Positions 7,628-14,884 of a stretch of 64,000 nt of DNA are shown here, piece by piece. The notes under the pieces are model-generated. The model saw nothing but the letters and a program-made list of their open reading frames with translations, did not search any database and was not told the origin of the DNA. The position numbers and the translations under genes are program-made. The first letter of the stretch is position 1, and each line of letters opens with the position of its first letter. The stretch spans positions 353,789 to 417,788 of the forward strand of contig NZ_JAJKFK010000006.1 in the NCBI RefSeq assembly GCF_021653975.1. Direction: 5' to 3'. This stretch comes from Amycolatopsis sp. GM8. Lineage in GTDB: Bacteria > Actinomycetota > Actinomycetes > Mycobacteriales > Pseudonocardiaceae.

Positions 7628-8554
7628 TCACGCGGTGCGGTCGTACCCGTTGCCCGACGGGACGCGCCCGCCGATGGCCCTGGTCAGCCATAGCCCGGTC
7701 TCCGCGACGCCCGCCGCGATGTGGTCGATCTCCGAGCCCGTGCACGGTTTCAGGCCGGTCAGGGTGATGGCGAAGACGACGGAGGCGTCGGGCCCGAACA
7801 CCGGGGCGATGATCATCTCCGGTTCGTAGGTCGCGTCCGGGCTCTCGTCGAGCAGCTCGTAGGAGTCGTACGAAGCGGCCATCCGGGCGAGCTGCCCCCG
7901 GGCGTCGTCGCCGTAGGCGCGCTGGCCCAGGAGCGCGTGCTGGAACGCGTCGAGCCACTCGCTGCGGAGGTTGACCGCGAACCCGCGTTCCCGCACCCGC
8001 CGCAGGACTTCGTGCAGGCGCCGCTCGGTGTCGGCCGCCCCTGAGCGCGCCTCGTCCGGCTCCTCCGGCAGCACGCCGGCGAGCCACCGGCGGACGGCGT
8101 CGGGTTCGCTGTGGGCGAGCCAGATCTCCCCGAACGGCGGCACCAGCGGGATCCGGTGGCCGATCGAGACACCGCGGGTGTTCTGCGACGCCCGGCCCTC
8201 CACGACGAGGATCAGGATCTCGTCCGCGACGAGGACACTGCCCACGCAGTCGGCGTCGAAGCGCTCGGCCAGGCCCCGCAGCTCCGGCCGGGCGAGATCC
8301 ACCACCGGGTGCCGGCCACTCGCGGCGCGGCCGACGGCGATGAGCGCGGGGCCGAGCTCGTAGGTCTTGTGCCGTGGGTGCCGGACCAGGTAGCCGGTGT
8401 CGGTCAGCGCCTGCAGGACCGAGGTGAGCGAGGACGGGCTGGCGCCGACCTCGACCGCCAGCTCCGACAGCGTGCACGGCCGGGTGGGATGGGTCGTGAA
8501 GTAGTCGAGGACGGCGACCGCCCGGGTCGCCGATCTCGCCGAGGGTGTCGGCAC
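7628..8554 (-). CDS. IclR family transcriptional regulator (copy 2)
   Basis: A 308-residue IclR regulator starting at GTG 8554. It has a winged helix with TLSELAVEVGASPSSLTSVLQAL and HPRHKTYELGPALIAVG, and an effector domain to about residue 290. It is clearly paralogous to the gene at 6657-7619, sharing the DTGYLxRHPRHKTYELG stretch and the DEILxLxxxGR segment. It lies 33 bases downstream of the LLM gene at 8588-9634 in the same direction, so it is probably co-transcribed and controls that gene. The ligand is unknown. Confidence 0.88.
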   Translation of the reverse strand: MPTPSARSATRAVAVLDYFTTHPTRPCTLSELAVEVGASPSSLTSVLQALTDTGYLVRHPRHKTYELGPALIAVGRAASGRHPVVDLARPELRGLAERFDADCVGSVLVADEILILVVEGRASQNTRGVSIGHRIPLVPPFGEIWLAHSEPDAVRRWLAGVLPEEPDEARSGAADTERRLHEVLRRVRERGFAVNLRSEWLDAFQHALLGQRAYGDDARGQLARMAASYDSYELLDESPDATYEPEMIIAPVFGPDASVVFAITLTGLKPCTGSEIDHIAAGVAETGLWLTRAIGGRVPSGNGYDRTA

Positions 8555-8587
8555 GTGCCACCTGCCAAAGGTCGGACCGGGATTGTG

Positions 8588-9634
8588 TCAGTAGGCGCCG
8601 ATGACGTGCCTGCCGTAGAGCCGGATCATGTCGGCGAGCTCCTCGAACTCGCCGACGAACGAGTTGTCGACGCCGGTCGCGGGGATCCCGGCGCCGAAGG
8701 CGATGTGCACGTGGCCGGCCCCGGTCAGCTCCTCGAACCGGCGGATCTGCGTGATCACGTCGTCCGGCGCGCCCCACAGCAGCCGGTCCTGGGCGATCTC
8801 CGCCGCCGGGACGTCCTCGCCCTCGTCCAGCCGGCGCACGATCGCCCGCGGCTCGGCGACCTCGCTGGACTCCCGCCAATGCGCCACCAGACCGCGCACA
8901 TAGCGGGGCAGCATTCCCTCCTCGACCTCACGCCGGGTCGGCTTCACCCAGCCGAACCGGCGCAGCACCCACTCGGGCTCCTTGCCGAGCTCCGCACACG
9001 CGGACCGATACGTCGGCAACAGCTCCAGCACCGAGCTCAGCGCCTGGACCGGCCCGCACAACCACGCGTCGCCCCGTCGCGCCGCTCGCCGCACCGCCAC
9101 ATGCCTGGCGCCCGCGACCCACAACGGCGGCGACGGGCGTTGCACCGGCCGGGGGTACACGGTCAGTTCCTCGAAATCGAAGAATTTCCCCTGATAGGCG
9201 GTATTCTCGTGCTCCCACACCAGCTTGAGGATTTCGAGCGCCTCTTCCATCAGCTCGCCGCGGCGGGCGAAATCGGCGCCGAAGACGCGGTACTCCTGCT
9301 GGTTCCAGCCGATGCCCGCGCCCAGTGTCACGCGGCCCCCGCTGAGCTGGTCGAGGGTGGCGACCTGCTCCGCGACCAGCAGCGGATGGTGGATCGGCAG
9401 GATGTGGATCCCGGTGCCGAAGCGCAACCGCTCGGTGTGCGTGATGAACCCCGCCAGCAGGGTCAGCGGATCTGCCGGATCGCCCTGCCGGAAATGGTGC
9501 TGGCCGATCGTGACCGTGTCGAACCCCGCCTCCTCGGCGAGGGCGAGGAGTTCGAGTGTCTTCCGGTACGGCGCGCGGTCGCTGAGATCACGCACCAGTG
9601 GCAAGGACATGGAAAACTTCACGAGCCGACGCAA
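8588..9634 (-). CDS. luciferase-like flavin/F420 oxidoreductase
   Basis: A protein of about 348 residues of the LLM class. Family landmarks are IGQHHFRQGDPADPLTLLAG, RFGTGIHILPIHHP and GGRVTLGAGIGWNQQE. It is presumably an FMNH2- or F420H2-dependent monooxygenase or reductase. The start is unsure: GTG 9634 gives MRRLVKFSMSLP, while GTG 9622 and ATG 9610 are in frame, and none has a clear ribosome site. It heads an operon with IclR copy 2. A palindrome at 9664-9678 lies just upstream, between this gene and the divergent esterase. Confidence 0.85.
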   Translation of the reverse strand: MRRLVKFSMSLPLVRDLSDRAPYRKTLELLALAEEAGFDTVTIGQHHFRQGDPADPLTLLAGFITHTERLRFGTGIHILPIHHPLLVAEQVATLDQLSGGRVTLGAGIGWNQQEYRVFGADFARRGELMEEALEILKLVWEHENTAYQGKFFDFEELTVYPRPVQRPSPPLWVAGARHVAVRRAARRGDAWLCGPVQALSSVLELLPTYRSACAELGKEPEWVLRRFGWVKPTRREVEEGMLPRYVRGLVAHWRESSEVAEPRAIVRRLDEGEDVPAAEIAQDRLLWGAPDDVITQIRRFEELTGAGHVHIAFGAGIPATGVDNSFVGEFEELADMIRLYGRHVIGAY

Positions 9635-9663
9635 GCACGCTTTCGGGCAAAAGGGAAGAGCAT

Positions 9664-9678
9664 TTCGCTATTCCGAAA
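9664..9678. promoter_or_regulatory. IclR-type operator
   Basis: TTCGCTATTCCGAAA, extended to ATTTCG (9662-9667) and CGAAAT (9674-9679), is a perfect 6-6-6 inverted repeat. It is close in sequence to the boxes at 2145 and 6521. It sits in the gap between the leftward LLM/IclR operon and the rightward esterase, so it could control both. Confidence 0.5.
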
Positions 9679-9770
9679 TATGGCGCGAAAATCGGGACCG
9701 CGCTTGCGCCGGCCGGAAAGTTATCCCACTCTCGAAGGTATTGGCGTGCCATTCACATCGAGGTGATCCC

Positions 9771-10643
9771 ATGGTTGTCGTGACGCGCGGCCCCGCGGCG
9801 GAGCGCGCACTCGCCGAGCGCCGGCTGGCGGCGGACGCGGGTGCGCGGGTGCCGCCTCCGCCCGGGGTGACGGTGTCGGACATCGTGCTCAACGGGGTGC
9901 CCGCGATCTCCGTCCGGCCCGACGACGTGGCCGGCGACCGGACGCTGCTGTGGTTCCACGGCGGGGGCTACCGGCTCGGTTCCGCCCGCGGGTTCACCGG
10001 CTGGAACTGCCGGCTGGCGGTCGCGTGTGGCTGCGAAATCGTATCGGTGGACTACCGGCTCGCGCCGGAGCGGCCGTATCCCGAGGCGCTGCTGGATGCT
10101 GTGCTGGCCTACACCGCGCTGCTCGGATCACGGAGGCTGCTGGTCGGCGGCGAGTCCGCGGGTGGCGGCCTCGCCGCGGCGCTGCTGCTGGCCGCGGCGG
10201 ATCGCGGGCTGCCCAGGCCGTTGGCGGCCGTACTCTGCTCGCCGTGGCTCGACCTGCGGAACGAGTCACAGTCCTTTGTGGATAATGCGGGACGGGACGT
10301 GCTCTTCCCGCGGGAGTCGGCCGACCAGGCCGCCGCGCTATATTTGGGTGGTCACCCCGCGACCGATCCCTATGTGTCCCCGCTGCTCGGCACCTGGCCG
10401 GCGGACACGCCGCCGATCCTGGTCCAGGCCAGCCGGGACGAGAGCCTGCGCGACGACGCGGTGGCCTTCGGCGCCGCGGTTCCGACCGCGAGAATCCAGC
10501 TCTTCGACGGCGTCCCGCACGTGTGGCACCTCGGGTATCCGGACGCGCCGCGCAGTGTGGAGGCGGTGACGGAGATCGTGCGGTTTGTCGGTGAGGTCGT
10601 CCCGCCCGTCGTGGCGGCCGTGGGAGAGTCGGTGTCGGGGTGA
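9771..10643 (+). CDS. alpha/beta hydrolase, HSL-type esterase
   Basis: A 290-residue hydrolase of the hormone-sensitive lipase branch. The oxyanion-hole motif HGGGYR lies at about 63-68, the nucleophile in GESAGG (Ser129), the acid in QASRDESLRDD and the His in DGVPHVWHL. It starts at ATG 9771 after GAGGTGAT; the open frame extends far upstream but has no second good start. It probably hydrolyses small carboxylic esters or lactones in the cytosol. Its location beside the LLM/IclR operon with a shared intergenic operator suggests joint use, perhaps opening esters formed by Baeyer-Villiger-type oxidation; that role is inference. Confidence 0.87.
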   Translation: MVVVTRGPAAERALAERRLAADAGARVPPPPGVTVSDIVLNGVPAISVRPDDVAGDRTLLWFHGGGYRLGSARGFTGWNCRLAVACGCEIVSVDYRLAPERPYPEALLDAVLAYTALLGSRRLLVGGESAGGGLAAALLLAAADRGLPRPLAAVLCSPWLDLRNESQSFVDNAGRDVLFPRESADQAAALYLGGHPATDPYVSPLLGTWPADTPPILVQASRDESLRDDAVAFGAAVPTARIQLFDGVPHVWHLGYPDAPRSVEAVTEIVRFVGEVVPPVVAAVGESVSG

Positions 10644-10658
10644 GTGGGTCCACTGTGG

Positions 10659-11477
10659 TCAGTCGGCGGCGGGGGAGAGGCGGAAGACGGGCCAGCCGAT
10701 CTCGGTGCGCCAGGCCGCAGGATCAGGATTGTCGCGCGGGCCGACGAGATACGTTTCGTGGACGGGGCCGTCCACGGCGAGTGCGTGCTCGACCACCCAG
10801 GCGCCGAGCCGGCCGTACGTGACGTCGATGTCGTCGTGCGGTCCGAAGTGGACGATCACGGCGAGTTCGACGGGCGCCAGCACCACCGGTCGCACCCGGC
10901 CTCGCCGCGGCGGATCGGCGACGGGCCGGTACACCAGCACCGCTCCCCGGCCGCCGGTGAACAACTCGTTGGCGTACTGCCCACCCGCCGGCCCGAGCGA
11001 CGGCACACCGGCGATCGCCGCGTCGAGTTCGGCCATCGCCTCCTCGTACCAGACCAGCACGTCCCCCTGAGCGACGACACCGTCGACCGCGGCGACCGTC
11101 CGGGCGGCCACCGAGCGAAGTTCGACGGGCAGCCCACCCTCGTCGGGACGCAACAGCCGCCGCAGCGAGGTCGCGGCGGCCCGGGCCCGGTCCAGTTCCG
11201 CTTCGAGCCGCCGCAGGTGCCCGCTGATCAAACCCGCGCGCTCCTCGGCGTCCTCGGTGGCAAGGATCTTGGCCACGTCGGCGAGCGGGACGTCCAGCTC
11301 GCGCAACCGGTGGATAACCTGCGCGGTGGGGATCTGCTCGCCCGCGTAGTAGCGATAGCCACTGACGGGGTCGATCGAGGCGGGCTCCAGCAGCCCGGAC
11401 TCGTGGTAACGGCGCAGGGTCCGCACGCTCAGGTGCGTCAACTGGGCGAAGTCGCCGATCGTCAATCCGCGTGACAT
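10659..11477 (-). CDS. MerR family regulator with GyrI-like domain
   Basis: A 272-residue regulator. The N-terminal MerR helix-turn-helix (GLTIGDFAQLTHLSVRTLRRYHESGLLEPA) is followed by the wing (DPVSGYRYY), a dimerisation coiled coil (about 85-115) and a C-terminal domain resembling GyrI/AraC-effector folds that bind small molecules. The start at ATG 11477 follows GGGGGA. It is divergent from the SnoaL-like gene, and a MerR-style promoter lies between them. It probably activates the SnoaL/F420 pair when it binds its ligand. Confidence 0.87.
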   Translation of the reverse strand: MSRGLTIGDFAQLTHLSVRTLRRYHESGLLEPASIDPVSGYRYYAGEQIPTAQVIHRLRELDVPLADVAKILATEDAEERAGLISGHLRRLEAELDRARAAATSLRRLLRPDEGGLPVELRSVAARTVAAVDGVVAQGDVLVWYEEAMAELDAAIAGVPSLGPAGGQYANELFTGGRGAVLVYRPVADPPRRGRVRPVVLAPVELAVIVHFGPHDDIDVTYGRLGAWVVEHALAVDGPVHETYLVGPRDNPDPAAWRTEIGWPVFRLSPAAD

Positions 11478-11510
11478 TCCCCCACTGTGCACCCACCCGG
11501 CCCGGCGCGC

Positions 11511-11541
11511 TTGACCCTCTCCCCGCGGGAGGGCCCACCGT
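11511..11541 (+). promoter_or_regulatory. MerR-type promoter, 19-bp spacer
   Basis: TTGACC (-35, 11511-11516) is followed by the inverted repeat CCCTC (11515-11519) and GAGGG (11529-11533), with TCCC/GGGA inside it. A weak -10 (CACCGT, 11536-11541) gives a 19-base spacer. An operator inside an over-long spacer is the hallmark of MerR activation. The expected transcript start coincides with the ATG at 11549, so the mRNA may be leaderless. Confidence 0.6.
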
Positions 11542-11548
11542 GGCGGGC

Positions 11549-11896
11549 ATGAGTGAACCGATCGACACCCGGGCACTGCCCCCGGTGATCACCTGCTACC
11601 TGGCCGCCCACCAGGCCCGGGACCTCGACCCGGCGCTGGCCTGCTACACCGAAGATGCCGTCGCGGTCGACGAGGGCCACACCTACCGCGGCCGGCGTGA
11701 GATCCGCGACTGGCTGGCCCGCGCCGCGAGCGAGTACACCTACACCATCGAACTGGTCTCCGCCCAGCGCACCGACGACGAGCACTACGTGGCTGTGCAC
11801 CACCTGGAAGGCGATTTCCCCGGCGGCGTCGCCGACCTGCGATTCCAGTTCACCCTGCGCGACGGTCACATCGCGGCACTGGTCATCGAACCGTGA
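11549..11896 (+). CDS. SnoaL-like / nuclear transport factor 2-fold protein
   Basis: A 115-residue single-domain protein. The order LAAHQARDLDPALACYTEDAVAVDEGHTYRGRREIRDWL matches the SnoaL-like (NTF2-fold) domain, a small cone-shaped barrel used by isomerases, hydrolases and binding proteins. No ribosome site precedes ATG 11549, consistent with a leaderless start. Its stop overlaps the next gene's GTG by four bases. It is the likely first target of the MerR regulator; the substrate is unknown. Confidence 0.75.
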   Translation: MSEPIDTRALPPVITCYLAAHQARDLDPALACYTEDAVAVDEGHTYRGRREIRDWLARAASEYTYTIELVSAQRTDDEHYVAVHHLEGDFPGGVADLRFQFTLRDGHIAALVIEP

Positions 11897-12750
11897 GGGG
11901 ACTGGGGCGGTACGGGGCCTGGCTCCATCCGCTGGACGGCGACGCGGCCCGCATCGAGTATGCGGTCGAGGCCGAGGATCTGGGCTACGGCACGGTGTGG
12001 CTCGGTTTGGGCCAGCGCGACGAGAGTGACCTGCGGCTGGCCGAGCGGGTCCTGGACGCGACGCGCCACGTCGTCGTCGGGACCGCGATCGTCAACATGT
12101 GGACCAACGACCCGGCCACCCTCGCCCGGTCGTACCGGCGGCTGGAAGCGCGCCATCCCGGTCGTTTCCTGCTCGGCGCCGGCGTCGGCCACCCGGAGTC
12201 GATCGCCGGGTACCGGTCGCCGTACCAGCGGATGGAGTCCTTTTTGGACACCCTCGACGCCGGAGGCGTGCCGGGTGACCGGCGCGTGCTGGCCGCGCTC
12301 GGGCCACGCGCGCTGCGCCTGGCCGGTGCCCGCGCCGCCGGCAGCCACCCGTACCTGACGGTGCCCGCCCACACCCGGACGGCCCGTCGCCTGCTCGGAC
12401 CCGGCCCGCTGCTCGCGCCGGAGCAGACAGTCGTGGTGGACCCGGATCCGGTCGAGGCCCGGCGGCGCGGCCGCGCCTTCGTCGGTGATCCCTATCTGCG
12501 GCTGTCCAACTACGTCAACAACCTGCTGCGGCACGGCTACGACGAGACCGACATCGTGGACGGCGGCAGCGACCGGCTGATCGACACCCTGATCCCGCAC
12601 GGCACGCCCGACACGGTCGCCGCCGCACTGGCCGCCCACCTCGCCGCCGGTGCCGACCACGTCGCCGTCCAGGTCCTGCCCGCCCCGGGCGAGGGACCGA
12701 TGCCGGGGCTGCGGGCGCTGGCCCACCGACTTGACTCGATCGTCGTTTAG
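11893..12750 (+). CDS. F420-dependent LLM-class oxidoreductase
   Basis: A 285-residue compact luciferase-like protein. It has LGRYGAWLHPLDG, AEDLGYGTVWLG, VVVGTAIVNMWTNDP and RFLLGAGVGHPE, which resemble the short actinobacterial F420 LLM subfamily. It starts at GTG 11893, overlapping the SnoaL stop as GTGA, so translation is coupled. The C-terminus (HGTPDTVAAALAAHLAAGADHVAVQVL) is the usual barrel-closing helix and strand. It probably reduces or oxidises a small molecule whose presence the divergent MerR protein senses. Confidence 0.82.
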   Translation: MRGLGRYGAWLHPLDGDAARIEYAVEAEDLGYGTVWLGLGQRDESDLRLAERVLDATRHVVVGTAIVNMWTNDPATLARSYRRLEARHPGRFLLGAGVGHPESIAGYRSPYQRMESFLDTLDAGGVPGDRRVLAALGPRALRLAGARAAGSHPYLTVPAHTRTARRLLGPGPLLAPEQTVVVDPDPVEARRRGRAFVGDPYLRLSNYVNNLLRHGYDETDIVDGGSDRLIDTLIPHGTPDTVAAALAAHLAAGADHVAVQVLPAPGEGPMPGLRALAHRLDSIVV

Positions 12751-12751
12751 G

Positions 12752-13627
12752 TCATGTCGCGGTGAGGACGATTTTGCCGGTGGTCTCGCCGGCTTCCATC
12801 GCGCGGAACGCGGTTTCCGCGTCGCGCATTGGGACGTCCAGGCCGATCTGGGGCCGGATACCGCTCTGCGCGACGAAGGTCAGCAGATCGGCGAGTTCCT
12901 GCCGGGTGCCCATCGTGAGCCTTCGACCCGCAGCTGCAGGAAGAACACCCGCTGCAGGTCCGCGCCGGGGTTGGGCCCGCTGGTCGACCCGCAGACGATC
13001 ACCGCGCCGCCCGGGCGCAGCGCCCGGAGCGAGTGGCCCCAGGTCGCCTCGCCGACGGACTCGAACACCGCGTCGACCCGGCTGGGCAGCTTCGCGCCGG
13101 TGGGGAACACGCGGTGAGCGCCCAGTTTCTCCGCCAGCGCCCGCTTTTCCTCGCTGCGCCCGGTGACCCACACGGTCATCCCGGCGGCCCGGCCGAGCTG
13201 GACGAGGGCGGTGGACACGCCGCCGGACGCGCCCTGCACGAGCATCGTCTGCCCGGGCCGCAGGCCGGACTTGGTGAACAGCATCCGGTACGCGGTCAGC
13301 CACGCGGTGCCCATCACCGCGCCGTGCGCGGCCGAAACCCCGTCCGGCAAAGGAACCGCGTTGCGCGCGGGCACGACGACGTAGTCGGCGAAGGTGCCCT
13401 GGTGCAACTCGGTGAGCAGGGTCCGTCGCGGGTCGAGCGTCTCGTCGCCCGTCCACGCCGGATCGGAGACGACGGGATGGACGACGACCTGAGTGCCGTC
13501 GTAGAGCGTGCCGACCCCGTCCATGCCCAGGATCATCGGGAACCGCTCGGCCTTGATCCCGACCCCGCGCAGGGTCCACAACCTGAGGCGGCCCTCGCTC
13601 CGGGATGGCCTCCTCATGAATGACCAA
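12752..13627 (-). pseudogene. zinc-type alcohol dehydrogenase, broken
   Basis: This is a medium-chain dehydrogenase/quinone oxidoreductase remnant. The catalytic core (LWTLRGVGIKAERFPMILG, then VQGASGGVSTALVQLGRAAG) is in one frame. The C-terminal end (TMGTRQELADLL to TTGKIVLTAT) is in another, with one base apparently missing near 12917-12919. The N-terminus is also disrupted: residues like VIHEEAIPERGPPQV, which resemble the usual start of the fold, are in the second frame and run straight into LWTLRG, so about 15 codons with the normal AAALNHxD segment seem lost near 13575. Both lesions together argue for a decayed gene, though a single-base sequencing error could explain the C-terminal shift. 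It is convergent with the F420 gene. Confidence 0.65.
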
Positions 13628-13688
13628 TTCACCACGTCGGCGCTGTCCTCGCGAGGAACCACCTCAGAACCTGCGGCGGCGCGGGCTT

Positions 13689-14873
13689 TCAGACGCGTTC
13701 GAGCACGGTTCCGGTGGCTATGCCGCCGGCGCAGCACATGGTGAGAAAGCCGAGTTCGGCGTCGAGGTCTTCGAGTTCGTGCACCAGGGTCGTGATCAGC
13801 CGGGCGCCGGACGCGCCGAGGGGGTGGCCGAGGGCGATCGCGCCGCCGCGTGGGTTGACGCGGTCCTCGTCGGGGCGGAGTTCGGCGAGCCACGCCTTCA
13901 CCACCGACGCGAAGGCCTCGTTGATCTCCACCACATCGAGGTCGCCGATCTTCAAACCGTTGCGGTCGAGAATCCGGCGTGTCAACGGAATCGGGGCCGT
14001 GAGCATCATCGACGGATCGTCACCCAGAACGAGATGATCGCGGACGCGAGCCCGTGGCGTCAGGCCCAGTTCCGCGGCCTTCCGTGCCGACATCAGCAGC
14101 ACCGCGGCGGCGCCGTCGGACACCTGAGACGACGTTCCCGCGGTGAGGCGCCCGTCTTCGGCGAAGGCCGGTCGCAGCGCGGCAAGTGTCTCGGGCGTGG
14201 TCTCTCGCCGGATTCCCTGGTCGCTGCGATGGGTTCCGTCGTCTGTCGTGATTGGACAGATCTCGCGGTCGAACCGGCCGGCGTCCGTCGCCGCCGCGGC
14301 CAGCCGGTGTGAACGGACTGCCCACGCTTCGAGATCGGTGCGGGAAAGGTGCCACGCCTCGGCGATGCGCTCCGCCGAACGGCCCTGTCCCACCAGGTTC
14401 TGCGCCTTGACCAGACCGTAGTTCTCGATCATCGACGGGGTGATGGCGTCGCCGTACTCCTCCTGGATGCGGACACCGGTGGCGAACGGGACGCGTCCCA
14501 TGTGCTCGACCCCGGCAGCGACGACGATGTCGCGCACCCCGGACCAGACCAGTGCCGCCGCGAGGTTCACCGCTTGTTGCGAAGCGCCGCACTGGGTGTC
14601 GACGGTGCTCGCCGGCACCTCGACCGGCAGGCCGGCGTGCAGCCAGGCGTTGCGGGCGATGTTGACACCCTGCTCGCCGATCTGCTGGACGCATCCCGTG
14701 ATGACCTCGTCGACCTTGCCCGCGTCGAGCCCGGCTTTGTCGAGCACGGCCCGGTAAACCGTACCCAGCAGGTCGTGCGGGGTCAGGTCCCGGAAGATGC
14801 CTTTGACCGGATGGCCGCGCCCGATCGGGGTGCGCACGGCCTCGACGATGACTACGTCCTGGGGGTTGAGCAT
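13689..14873 (-). CDS. acetyl-CoA acetyltransferase / thiolase
   Basis: A 394-residue thiolase. The nucleophilic Cys95 lies in DTQCGASQQA. NEAFA, GHPLGASG with its catalytic His, and the second Cys in CCAGGIATG are all present, so it should be fully active. It cleaves a 3-ketoacyl-CoA with CoA, or joins two acetyl-CoA. It follows the acetoacetate-CoA ligase gene by 11 bases, which makes acetoacetyl-CoA the most natural substrate: acetoacetate to acetoacetyl-CoA to two acetyl-CoA. The sequence also resembles steroid-ring FadA-type thiolases, so a broader substrate range is possible. Confidence 0.92.
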   Translation of the reverse strand: MLNPQDVVIVEAVRTPIGRGHPVKGIFRDLTPHDLLGTVYRAVLDKAGLDAGKVDEVITGCVQQIGEQGVNIARNAWLHAGLPVEVPASTVDTQCGASQQAVNLAAALVWSGVRDIVVAAGVEHMGRVPFATGVRIQEEYGDAITPSMIENYGLVKAQNLVGQGRSAERIAEAWHLSRTDLEAWAVRSHRLAAAATDAGRFDREICPITTDDGTHRSDQGIRRETTPETLAALRPAFAEDGRLTAGTSSQVSDGAAAVLLMSARKAAELGLTPRARVRDHLVLGDDPSMMLTAPIPLTRRILDRNGLKIGDLDVVEINEAFASVVKAWLAELRPDEDRVNPRGGAIALGHPLGASGARLITTLVHELEDLDAELGFLTMCCAGGIATGTVLERV

Positions 14874-14884
14874 GCACGGTCCCT

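Noticed and set aside
9225..9770. An in-frame upstream extension of the esterase gene
   Set aside because: It would run antisense through the LLM gene start and its operator. ATG 9771 has a good ribosome site and begins close to the family core.
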